DNA from: Cryptomeria japonica
Lineage: Eukaryota; Streptophyta; Pinopsida; Cupressales; Cupressaceae
DNA: 64,000 nt
Assembly (NCBI RefSeq): GCF_030272615.1
Contig: NC_081409.1
Location: 653,822,468 to 653,886,467, forward strand
Direction: 5' to 3'
The notes under the pieces were generated by a model that worked only from the letters and a program-made list of their open reading frames with translations, searched no databases and was not told the origin of the DNA. Shown here piece after piece: positions 54,901 to 64,000 of this stretch (position 1 is the first letter of the stretch; each line of letters starts with the position of its first letter). The translations under genes were made by a program, and so were the position numbers.

Positions 54901-55190
54901 AGCAATTTATTTAATTCTTCTTTGACCAATAAGGTTATATGAGGATGCATCTTTCTTAGTTTTTACTTTATTGGTTTTACTTTGGGAGAAACATTTAAGT
55001 GATGCATGATGAGATCCTGGTCCAATCCTGGCATATCTACGTATGACCATGCAAAACTAACTTGCCTTTCTTTGAAAAATGTCATATAGTTATGTTTCTC
55101 TTGCTCTGATAAGGATGCTACTAGATGTAAAATCTTTGGTTGATCCAGTGTTCCAATATTGGTTGCTTCAGTTGGCTCAATCAGCATCAA
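51902..55190 (-). pseudogene. Gypsy pol: RT, two RNase H domains, integrase
   Basis: RT at ~54200-54960: LLDVGFIRLVAYPEWVSNIV, FMDGFSCYNQIKIAPKDQDK, MPFGLKIIRTTYQRAM and the catalytic YVDDLL at ~54500. The first RNase H is at 53688-54206 (FEEAFH-type EEAFHAIKEYI, WVMILSKFDIEYI). The second, archaeal-type RNase H is at 53263-53547 (NNMVEYEALVTGIKMALEW, FGDSELVINQVN). The integrase zinc region is at 53021-53227, the core at 52550-52747 (MDLVGKIHPPSSNGHKFILV, ending TITIDNG), the C-terminus at 51902-52216 (MFQVGDLVLK, WLGPFVV, GAYQLSTLEG). The frame changes at least four times after RNase H 1, and stops are frequent, so it is dead. The Gln-rich, acidic piece at 55427-55624 is upstream polyprotein. 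Confidence 0.8.
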
Positions 55191-55740
55191 AGATCTCTCC
55201 TAGAAATACTCAGGTAAAGTTTCAAATATCCCATCCTCAAGTGCCTCAAGGAGGTTTTCACCCTTGGATACATCCTTTCTTTTTACTTTTTCTTGATCTA
55301 ATGTTTCCATTAACTACTTTTCAACATTAGACCTAATATTTGTTTTCTTCTTTTCACTTTTGTGACTGAGAGATTTGGTACCCCCTGGGGTAGAATAATG
55401 TTACTAGATTAATTGATGGAAGTTGTTTAAGGTTTGATTGCATTGAGGTATAAGGCAATGGAATGATCATTAGGGAAGGTTTCTATCTCAATGGGTCCCT
55501 CATTTTCTGAATCAATAAGCTCAGGATACACTAATGGTAAATGATCCTTAGATTGTTGTGTGTCAAGAGGACTAAGGGTCATGATGGAGATATCTAAGTC
55601 TTCAATGACTATTTCTAAGTCCAAGATGTTACATTCCTCATAATTACCTTGAGCAAGTAGCTCTTGATCATCCTCAATGGAGTCAAAATCAAAATATTGT
55701 AGTTCCCATTTGAGTGGCCTAGACTCTAATGTTTACCCTA

Positions 55741-56098
55741 AATATGAGGGAATTACATTGATATCTAAATATTTTGTATAGCATGACTCTTCAAAAGAAT
55801 AGGAAGATTGGTAAGAATCTCATTCCCACTCATTGGAATCTGTTTCACTAGAAGCTAGAAACTCCCTGAACTCACTTAACCTTATTCTTCTAATTTTTAA
55901 TTCCCTCCACTCATTCTCTCTCTTATTCAAATCCTCCTACAAATCCTAATCCAACCTAACACTTCCTCTAATCCCCTTTATAATGAGTTGCTAGTGACTA
56001 ATCATCATGATTAGTCACAAAGTCAACCCCTTGTCCCTTCCATCCAACCACTAGCTTTAAATGCTCTTTTCCTAGGTGAATGTGAGATTTTCAAGATT
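55741..56098. other. Junction sequence, no gene
   Basis: AT- and C-rich DNA between the Gypsy fragment and the truncated Copia-3 LTR. A short palindrome, GACTAATCATCATGATTAGTC, spans 55996-56016. Confidence 0.45.
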
Positions 56099-56463
56099 TG
56101 CAAGATCCTTCATGCACACAGAGCTTACGTAGCAACATGATCTATCCTCCATCATACTGCTAACGCATCACATGAAGATTACCGATTGAGTCACTTGAGT
56201 TGCTCCAATTGGAAACCCTGAAGTGGAAGCTACCTACCAACCAGTAGCCATACAATGCTTCCATGTGCCAGCTCTCATAACTACATGCCGGTTCACCTTG
56301 AACAAATGTGCCGCTTCACTTTGGCATATAAACGGGTTCATACATATGTCAGTTCCTCTCTCTTCACCTATCACATGTGCCGGTTCTCACCATGTCTCAT
56401 ATTGACATCAATGACAACATACAATATCATTATGTCTTCATGTTGGTTCACATAATGCCAACA
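56099..56463 (-). repeat. Copia-3 3' LTR, inner part only
   Basis: Aligns with 62059-62422 from GCAAGATCCTTCA to the terminal AATGCCAACA, with scattered substitutions. The remaining ~1.2 kb is missing. Confidence 0.9.
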
Positions 56464-56640
56464 ATCTCCCCCTTTGGCATTGATGGCAATATACAAAAGA
56501 TGTCTTCTCTGCTTCACATCTTCTCCCCATTTGCTACAGATATCTTTCGCTTCACTCCTTCTCCCCCTTTGACAACAATGCCAAAGTGGAGGTACAATCA
56601 TCACTGTTTCATCATGTTGCTCCCCCTGAGGAGTAGCATC
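56464..56640 (-). promoter_or_regulatory. Copia-3 PPT and PPT-like repeats
   Basis: The minus strand reads GCCAAAGGGGGAGAT next to the LTR. Further copies are TCAAAGGGGGAGAAGG (about 56558-56573) and CTCAGGGGGAGCAACA (about 56617-56632). Confidence 0.8.
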
Positions 56641-56798
56641 CTTAAACACACCAATCAACCAAAGATTTGTTTATCCAGTACCTAACTGATGTGGAATAAT
56701 CACTTTTAGTTCATCTCCTAAAGGGGCAATACCCCTAATTCACCTCTCAAATGCACAAATGTTGTCTTTGGGAGAGGTTTGGTGAATATGTCTACTAA

Positions 56799-59700
56799 CT
56801 ACTCCTTACTAGACACATGCTCCAGTGCAATCTCTTTATTCTGAACCTTTTCCCTCAAGAAATGGAACTTAAGCTCAAAATGCTTGGTCCTAGAATGCAA
56901 AACCAGATTATTTGATATATTGATAGCACTTGTGTTATAACAGAATATACTTACCGATTGAGATACAGGGATCTTGAAGCCTTCCAGTACATGCTTCATC
57001 CAAATTTACTGAGTGTAGTTCATGAAAGCTGCAACATACTCCGCTTCCGTTGTAGACTGAGAGATACAACTCTGCTTTTTACTCATCCATGAGACCAGTC
57101 TACCACTGAGAAAGAATGCACCACCGGTTGTTCTCTTCTGGTCATCCACATTACCGGCCCAATCAGCATCTGTGAATACTTTCAGATTGAAATTATTGTT
57201 GTATGGGTACCACAATCCATAGTCAACTATTCCCTTCAGATACCTAAGAATTCGCTTGACTGCACTTAAGTGAGATTCTCTTGGACTCTTCTGGAACCTT
57301 GCAGTGATGCCAATTGCATGTGCAATATCCAGTCTGCTATGCACTACATAATGCAACTTACCAATGATTGATCAATATTCCTTCTCATCAACTAGTGCAG
57401 AATCATCCTCCTTTGTCAATTTGCAACCAGTCACCATCGGTGTACCAACCGGTTTGCTATCTTCCATGCCAAAAGTCTTCAACACTTCTTTGACATATTT
57501 GGACTAAGTGATGAAGATTCCATCTTTCATCTGTTGGGTCTGTAGTCCAATGAAGAACTTAATCTCTCCTATGAGTGACATCTCAAACTCTTTCTTCATC
57601 TCATCAGCAAACTCATGACTCATCTTGTCATCTCCACCAAAGATGATGTCATCAACAAAAACTTCATAGATCAGAATATGATCTTCTTCAGACTTCAAGT
57701 AGATGTTGCTATCTTCACTTGTTCTCTCAAATCCAATCTTCACAAGATGGGAATGTAGGCACTCATACCATGCCCTAGGTGCTTGCTTCAGACCATATAA
57801 TTCTTTATGTAGCCTACATACCATGTCACTATCTTAAGATAGGTTAAACCCATCTGGTTGCTCAATATATACCTCCTCTTCAAGTACACCAAGGAATGCA
57901 GATTTTACATCCATTTGATATACCTTGAATCTCTTAAAAGCTACATATGCAAGAAGCATACGAAATCCTTCCAATCTGGCTATAGGAGCAAAGGTTTTCC
58001 CATAGTCTTCACCTTCTTCTTGAGCATATCCTTTGCATACCAGTCTATCTTTATTCCTAATCACTATGCCATCCTCATTCAACCTTTTTTTGAACACCCA
58101 TTTGGTGCCAATGACATTTTTATGCTCTGGTCTGGGTACCAAGGATCATGTGCCATTTTTCTCTATCTAGTCAAGTTCTTCTTCCATTGCCTTGATCCAG
58201 TCTTCATCTTTATGAGCCTCTTTGAATGACTTAGGCTCAAGTTTAGAGATCATACATAAGTTTTCTCTGATCTTTCTTCTCGTAAGGATTCCTGCATCCT
58301 TCTCACCTATAATCTGCTTGGGATCATGATTCAACTTGACATACCAAGGAATGGTCTTAATTGGTTCTTCTTGCTTTTCTTCTTCATCCTCATCTTCATC
58401 AGTATCAGCATTCACTGGTTCAGGAACACTGTTACCAGTACTAGGTTGACTGACAACCGGTTCATTTACAACTTGCTCATTGTCAGTTTCCTCAGTCTTC
58501 TCAGAGGATTCATCAACTTTTACATTGATGCTTTCCATAATTCTCTGAGTCCTATTGTTGTAGCACTTGTAAGCTTTACTCTTGGTGGAATATCCTAGAA
58601 ATATTCCCTCATCACATTTAGCTTCAAATTTACCCTGATGATCACTCCTCTTGATGTAACATTTGCTACCAAATACCTTAAAGTAGTTAACCATGGGTGT
58701 CTTACCGGTCCAATACTCGAACCATTTTTGATGAGTACTCGGTTCATAGTGTAGACTACAGTGCTCACCACTTCTCTCCAAAAGGTGTGAGCAACCTTTC
58801 CTTGGATCAACATGGTTCTAGCTGCTTCAACCACAGTCTGGTTATTCCTCTCTGCTAGGCCATTCTGCTATGGAGTCTGGGGGGCAGATAGCTATCTCTT
58901 GATGCCAAATTCTTCACAATACTTGTTGAATTCATTGGAAGTGAATTCCCCTCCTTGATCAGTTCTAACACATTTGATCCTCTTTATCGCTTTCCTTCTC
59001 CACTAATGCTCTGAATGCTTTGAATTTCACAAAAGCTTCAGACTTTTCTTTCAAGAATGTGACCCACATCATTCTTGAGCACTCATCAGTGAGAATCATG
59101 AAGTACCTATCACCTTGCACACTTCTAGTTTTCATAGGACCACATAGATCAGTATGCACAAGATCAAGCAAGTTGTCAGCAGTGAAAGATTTACCTTTAA
59201 AGGTTCAGGAAGACATTTTCCCCAATTGACATTCTCTACATAAGGTATTATCTAGTTTGCTCAGCACCAACAACCCTCTAACTACCTTGATCTTACTAGC
59301 CTTCACAATGTTGTCAAAGTTCACATGGCAGAATCTCCTATGCCATATCCAGCGATCATCAAGCTTAGCGATAAGACATGTACTTATATTTACATTTAGA
59401 TGAAATAAGTTACCTTTAGTCTGCATGTCGGTGGCTACCAATTTACCATCTTTACCTTTGATTCTGCAAACTCCATTCTTCAATCGTAGAGTGAGACCAC
59501 TGTCATTTAACTGGGCAACACTTAGAAGGTTGTGTCTGAGACCATCAACCCAGTACACATTGTTAGCACTACTCTTTCCATTCAAAGAGATGGACCCTCT
59601 GCCTTTGACCATGCAAGGTGCATCATTTCCAAATCGAACCACACCACCATCATACTCTTCCAAGGATAGAAACTTGCTCTGGTCACCAGTCATATGGTGA

Positions 59701-60758
59701 GAACAGCCACTATCAATGATCCACTCATTTGAATTTTCAAACCAGGAGACAAGAGCCTTCTTGTCTGCCACATCTTCCTTTACAGCAACAAACACAATGT
59801 CTTCATTCTCTTCATCTTCTGATTCCTCATCTATCACACCTTCATCAATTGCCACAAAACAATTTCTCTGGTTTCCTCCTTTGAATTTCTTGAACCTTTC
59901 CGATTTGTCCTTGTTGTCACTATTAGGATAGTTCATAGCAATATGTCCTATCCGGTTACAGGAGAAACATTTCAAGGGAATATTGCCTTTGTATTTACCA
60001 GTTCCTTTTAGAAATCTCCTCGCTAGAAGAGCTTCAAATTCCATCAGAAACTCTTCATCCTTCATTTCTCTATTCTAACTAGTTTCCCCACTAGTGCTAG
60101 CCTCTTTTCCTTTTCTGGATGTTATAGCAGAAGCTTGAAAAGCTGAATCTAACTTTTGAATACTACCATCAAAACTATTCAGCTCATAGGCTGTCAACTT
60201 GGCTATGATGGAGTCCAATGACGCCTTAGACTTGTCTATTGATCTTAGCTCCTGAATAGCAGCAACCCTTATTGCATAGACCGGCAGAAGGGATCTCAGG
60301 ACTTTACTGACCACAGTAGAATCTTCAATTTTGCCACTTGCACTCTTTATTTCTCCAACAACTGTTTTGATTCTTATTCCATACTGATGAATGGTCTCTC
60401 CTTCAACCATCCGCATGTCTTCAAACTTTCCTCTCAAGCTCTCTTCCTTATCCTGTTTTACATGCTCATCACCACCATAGATATTTTCAAGAGCATCCCA
60501 TACTTCTTTAGGATTTGCCTTGTCCTGAACATCAATAAACTCAATGTCAGATAGACTACTGATGAGGGCTTCCATGACTTGCCCATTTTCTTGTATCTCT
60601 CTCTTTTGGTCATCGGTGAGAGTATCGGTAGGAACAACATATACATTTTCAACATAACTCCAGTGTTGAACACCCATGCTTTTGATGAATATCTTCATCC
60701 TGTCTTTCCATATACCAAAGTTTTCCCTGTTGAACTTTGGACCTTCCCTCTTCATCAT
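56799..60758 (-). pseudogene. Copia-3 gag-pol polyprotein remnant
   Basis: Gag starts MMKREGPKFNRENFGIWKDR and runs to an in-frame TAG at 60075. The knuckle CFSCNRIGHIAMNY has lost its last Cys. The protease is readable (WIIDSGCSHHMTGDQSKF). Integrase carries VHTDLCGPMKTRSVQGDRYF and LTDECSRMMWVTFLKEK, then a frame disturbance around 58780-58960. RT carries [38 protein letters not shown]-type [33 protein letters not shown] and the active site FVDDIIFGG. RNase H carries TDADWAGNVDDQKRTTGG and STTEAEYVAAF. Most domains share one frame with a handful of stops, fewer lesions than Copia-2. Confidence 0.85.
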
Positions 60759-60814
60759 TTGGCTAGGATCTTTTCCTCAAGTGGTTAAGCTTACAACACA
60801 GAGGACCCGGAAGG

Positions 60815-60825
60815 CTCTAATACCA
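60815..60825 (-). promoter_or_regulatory. Copia-3 primer binding site, one base changed
   Basis: The minus strand reads TGGTATTAGAG where the other elements have TGGTATCAGAG. The C-to-T change would weaken pairing with initiator tRNA-Met. Confidence 0.85.
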
Positions 60826-60827
60826 AT

Positions 60828-62422
60828 TGATAACTCAATGATGAACCACTAGTACCAAACTGGTACTGAGAGGGGGGGGGTTAATTAGTACAAACACAAA
60901 TATAGTCCAAAACTAGTTTGACAGCAAACACTCCAAATGACTGATAAATAGTGATACCGGTAAAATAGAGTGCAACCGATAACATCCAGTATAGCTCAAT
61001 CAGTCATGAACCGGTCACCCAATAAGCTTTTCTCTTAGCTCAATACCACATTATCATAATATTCACATGCATGAACTAGTAGACTTAACCATCAAATCTT
61101 CACAATAGTGAGTTCAATATGTTTTATAGACAGGCATAGAACATAGAACCTTCATGTGCATAACAGATAAAACAAAGTATCACAAGACAAAAGCATTTCA
61201 CATGACACACATATTTTTCACATGGAAACCCAACTGGGAAAAACCACGGTGGGGATGAATACCCACAAGCTACTTTTTGAACTCTTTAGAAGTTCGTTCT
61301 GTTAGGAGCCTTGTCTAGTTAAGAACATTACAATAGGTTCTGGTAGGAACCGATCCTGTTAGAGATCACCCAGTTAAGGGATACCCGGTTAAGGGTTAAA
61401 CCCGGTAGGGTGACCTTGTTAGAGGATTTTAAGAACTCAATAGCTGAAAGGATCTCCTAAGCTTCTCTAGCTTCTCAGAACTCATTAGCCTTGAGCTACC
61501 CAGTTAAGGGATTTGAAGCAAGCCAATTAAGACCACCTGATTTAAGGGATTTTGAATCAAGCCAGCTAAGGCTACCTTGTTAGGGGATTTTACAACTGTT
61601 GAAGTGGCTAGAAATCAATAGGTATTACAATGATCTATTAACAACACTCAATGCTAATGCAGATCCATTTTGGCTCCTCTTCACCTTCTGTACATTCACT
61701 TTGCAGATATCTCTTCTCTCCTTTGGTCTAGTAAGAATCACGTATCACTTCCCTTGGATACACACTCACAACTTTTGCCAACAACCTCAAAAAGAAACAC
61801 AACATTGACCTTATAGGAAACATAAAGGTCGGTAGCAAAAAACCCTAAACCCTAAACCTATTAGGTTAAGCAATTCAAATGGTTAGATCCTGACCATTGA
61901 ATCATACTACATTAAATGCAGCAATCTTGAATCGATCTCAAGACATTCTCCATCATCCATTATCCACCGTTTTCATGGTGGTTGATAACCCATCACGCAT
62001 TATCACCGTTTCACAGACTTCGCACATTCCCGACGTGGATAGGAATAGTCTTCTTCATGCAAGATCCTTCACGCGCACAGAGCTTACGTGGCAACATGAT
62101 CTATCCTCCATCATACTGCTAACGCATCACACAAATATTACCGATTGAGTCACTTGAGTTGCTCCAACCGGAAACCCTGAAGTGGAAGCTACCTACCAAC
62201 CGATAGCCATACAATGCATCCATGTGCCAGTTCTCATAACTACATGTCGATTCACCTTGAACAAATGTACCACTTCACTTTGGCATATAAACTGGTTCAT
62301 ACATATGTTGGTTCCTCTCTCTTCACCTATCACATGTGTCGGTTCTCACCATGTCTCATATTGACATCAATGACAACATACAATATCATTATGTCTTCAT
62401 GTTGGTTCACATAATGCCAACA
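60828..62422 (-). repeat. Copia-3 5' LTR
   Basis: 1595 bp, TGATAACTC...ATGCCAACA on the plus strand. It has the G-run (60870-60880) followed by TTAATTAG and the conserved block ACATGGAAACCCAACTGGG/AAAAACCACGGTGGG at 61219-61254. A local repetitive section (61300-61590) is built of words such as CCGGTTAAGGG, TAAGGGAT and CTTGTTAG. Confidence 0.9.
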
Positions 62423-62454
62423 ATTTTAATATCTTTTAATGTTTTATTTGTGCA

Positions 62455-63988
62455 CTAACCACTTGAATTCACCTTGCTAACCATTTTACCATCTTCAAGA
62501 GTGTCCACCGCAACTTGGATCACATCTTGCTCCTTTTTCCTCCTTATCACTTCAAGGCATTCTTGAGAAACCTTAATGCTCTGTAGCAGCTCCATTTCAC
62601 TTGCAGACTGGAGGTCAATAGGACTGGTGAGGTCAGCCGGTTTGGCTTGACTACCGGTTGCCTTTGGAGTCTCCATCTAAGTGATTTTTACCACTTCTTC
62701 TTCCTTTTCCTCCTTTGCTTTCTTCTTTTCTGCTTCCTTTCTCTTCTCCTCTTCCTTATCCTCCTCTGCTTTCTTCTTCTTCACTTCCTTTCTCTTCTCC
62801 TCTTCCTTATCCTCCTCTGCTTTCTTCTTCTCTACTTCCTTTCTCTTCTCTTCTTCCTTATCCTCCTCTGCTTTCTCTTCTTTGCTTCCTTCTGCTTCTC
62901 CTCTTCCTTTTCTTCCTCTTCCTTCTTCTTCTCTACTTCCTTTCTTTTCTTCTCTTCCTTATCCTCTTCTTCTTTCTTCTTCTTAGCATCTTCTTGTTTC
63001 TTTTTCTCTTCTTCCTCTTCTTTTCTTTTCTTCTCATCCTCTTTTCTCTTTTCCTCCTCTTTCCATTTCTCCTCATATTCTTCCTTTTTCTTCTCCTCCA
63101 CCTGCTTCTTTGCTTCCTCCTTTTTGTCCTCTGCTTTTTTTTGCTTTTCTACCTATTCATCCTACTTCTCCTATCCTGTTGCTTCTGATGGTGTACCCTG
63201 AGTAACATCCTCTACATCCAAAGTGTCAACATCAATAGTGTCTATTGGTTTGGTAATCAGGTTTCCTTCATTATCATATACTTCATCCGGTTTTGTTATT
63301 GTCAATTTTTGCTTAGCCTTCTTGATGTCTTGAAGCACTTTATGAGTATGTACAACAATTTTCATATAAAGATGAGTGTCCTTTTCAACATCATCAATTC
63401 TCCCTTCTAATAACCAGAGTCTTCTCCTTCTAGTGAAGAAGAGCCCTTTATTTTGATTAATGAGCTCAAATAGCTCAGAATTGGATAGGTCAGGAAAGTG
63501 TTGGGCAAAAACTTTCTCCCTTATTTCCTATTCCTTTTCTATGGCAATGCGCCATTTATTGTCTAAAGACTTATACAAAGAATCTGGTGTCTTAGATCTA
63601 ATTTCTGAAGGTGTTAGTCATTAGTACACAAATACTTAATAATTTCCTGTTCAACTTCTTCTTTTTCTTCATCATTAAAATCATCAAAATGATCTAATAA
63701 ATCATTCAATAGCTTTCTCCTAATATTCTTAATAGTTCTTTGACAATGTGTCAAAGGTTTTTAGGAAGAAATATCAATATTTACCGGTGCAGATGATGCC
63801 GGTTCATTCTTTGTCTTTTTCCTTGTTTGCCTTGTCTTCTTGGGATTTTCTTCAGACACAGTTTCTTTTGAGTCTGGTGAATTTTTATTTGTCTTCCTCT
63901 TCCTCTCGAAGACTTTGGCAAGTGCCGCTTTTGGTTTCTTCTTTGCAGGTGACCGCTTGGTCACTTTGAGACTTGATGGAGTAACCAT
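62455..63988 (-). pseudogene. Family A ORF2 C-terminal region, copy 3
   Basis: Basic segment with SLKVTKRSPAKKKPKAAL and KKTRQTRKKTKN. A helical block after a stop follows. KIVVHTHKVLQDIKKAKQKL and VDTLDVEDVTQG lie at 63171-63365. A Lys/Glu coiled coil, at least 90 residues long, follows (62832-63101 and onward to 62690). The last segment, METPKATGSQAKPADLTSP to KMVSKVNSSG, lies at 62455-62676. Stops near 63760, 63620 and 63170 and shifts near 62880 break it. The charged coiled coil is far longer than in copies 1 and 2, so this copy represents a diverged subfamily. The role is unknown. Confidence 0.5.
62733..62890. repeat. 51-bp in-frame tandem repeat in the coiled coil
   Basis: About three copies of a 51-base unit (start word CTTCCTTTCTCTTCTC on the plus strand), each encoding 17 residues of the AEEDKEEEKRKEVEKKK type on the minus strand. 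Degenerate copies continue to about 63130. The period is a multiple of three, as expected for repeats expanded within coding sequence. Confidence 0.75.
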
Positions 63989-64000
63989 TGTCGTTGTTGA

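Larger units (their letters stand above)
51598..55740 (-). mobile_element. Gypsy element fragment, Tat-type, with dual RNase H
   Basis: From right to left on the minus strand: a linker, RT, a first RNase H, a second RNase H, zinc-binding integrase N-terminus, integrase core, integrase C-terminus, then a T-rich repeat. The domain order, with an extra RNase H between RT-RNase H and integrase, is the defining feature of the Tat (Ogre-like) lineage. No gag, protease or LTR is identified; the right side is cut near 55.7-56.1 kb at the Copia-3 junction. Confidence 0.75.
56099..62422 (-). mobile_element. Copia-3: minus-strand Copia element, left LTR truncated
   Basis: The right (5') LTR is complete at 60828-62422 (1595 bp). 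The left (3') LTR keeps only its inner ~365 bp (56099-56463). A PPT follows the left LTR and a mutated initiator-Met PBS precedes the right one. Gag-protease-integrase-RT-RNase H lie mostly in one minus-strand frame. It is the same broad lineage as Copia-2 (similar gag, protease and PPT wording) but clearly diverged. The left truncation coincides with the Gypsy junction. Confidence 0.9.
62423..64000 (-). mobile_element. Family A copy 3, fragment running out of the window
   Basis: The minus strand carries an ORF2-like C-terminal half: a Lys-rich basic domain (63761-63988), a helical FNDEEKEEVEQEIIKYL block (about 63640-63700, compare FNDSEKESIENSIILHL in copy 1), a linker and a long charged coiled coil. 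The Copia-3 5' LTR abuts it at 62422. The N-terminal half would lie beyond base 64000. Confidence 0.55.

Noticed and set aside
62733-62890. Regular repeats as a CRISPR array
   Set aside because: Units are contiguous with no unique spacers, and they encode a coiled coil in frame.
62647-63201. Ser/Phe/Leu-rich plus-strand frame resembling a membrane protein
   Set aside because: Antisense of the Lys/Glu coiled-coil coding repeat on the minus strand.

Overview
This window is plant nuclear DNA from a large, repeat-dominated genome. It is AT-rich and consists almost entirely of nested, decayed LTR retrotransposons. I could not place the species. The amount of old nested Copia/Gypsy sequence, the initiator-tRNA-Met primer sites and a plant mobile domain (PMD) remnant indicate a seed plant; a gymnosperm is a guess. 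I see no bacterial signal, rRNA, tRNA or CRISPR array. Only one reading frame, the acidic protein at 9182-10582, looks like an intact host-type gene.

Layout. 1-4250: 3' part of a non-autonomous element, here called family A, whose two proteins are unlike standard gag-pol. 4261-6770: shredded minus-strand Copia element with its 5' LTR. 7988-15190: tandem duplication of an acidic-protein gene, first copy open, second copy dead. 15.9-18.9 kb: Gypsy remnant with a retropepsin and GC-rich hairpins. 20660-35436: minus-strand Copia element (Copia-2) split at 24696-32536 by a complete non-autonomous Gypsy-type gag-protease element with paired LTRs, PBS, PPT and a CTCTT target duplication. 35.4-37.75 kb: minisatellite and PMD pseudogene. 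37783-49339: family A copy 2, whose 5' LTR is split by a near-complete Tnt1-like Copia element (Copia-1, 38670-43537, target duplication CACCC). 49.3-51.9 kb: unassigned and low-complexity DNA. 51.6-55.7 kb: minus-strand Tat-type Gypsy pol with two RNase H domains. 56099-62422: minus-strand Copia element (Copia-3). 62423-64000: family A copy 3, leaving the window.

How they fit together. Family A has Copia-type LTR ends, initiator-Met PBS and PPT, nearly identical to those of Copia-2 and Copia-3, but I find no protease, integrase or RT in it. It instead carries a coiled-coil protein with four zinc knuckles (ORF1) and a large conserved protein of unknown function (ORF2). The simplest reading is that it was mobilised in trans by the Copia elements beside it. 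A second pattern crosses element boundaries: a GC-rich self-complementary unit of about 27-31 bp, flanked by GGACC/GGTCC-type arms, occurs singly or in tandem in the Gypsy-type elements and differs in copy number between the two LTRs of one insertion. These two patterns and the acidic-gene duplication are the best candidates for undescribed biology here. All alignments were made by eye; element edges without a target duplication are approximate.
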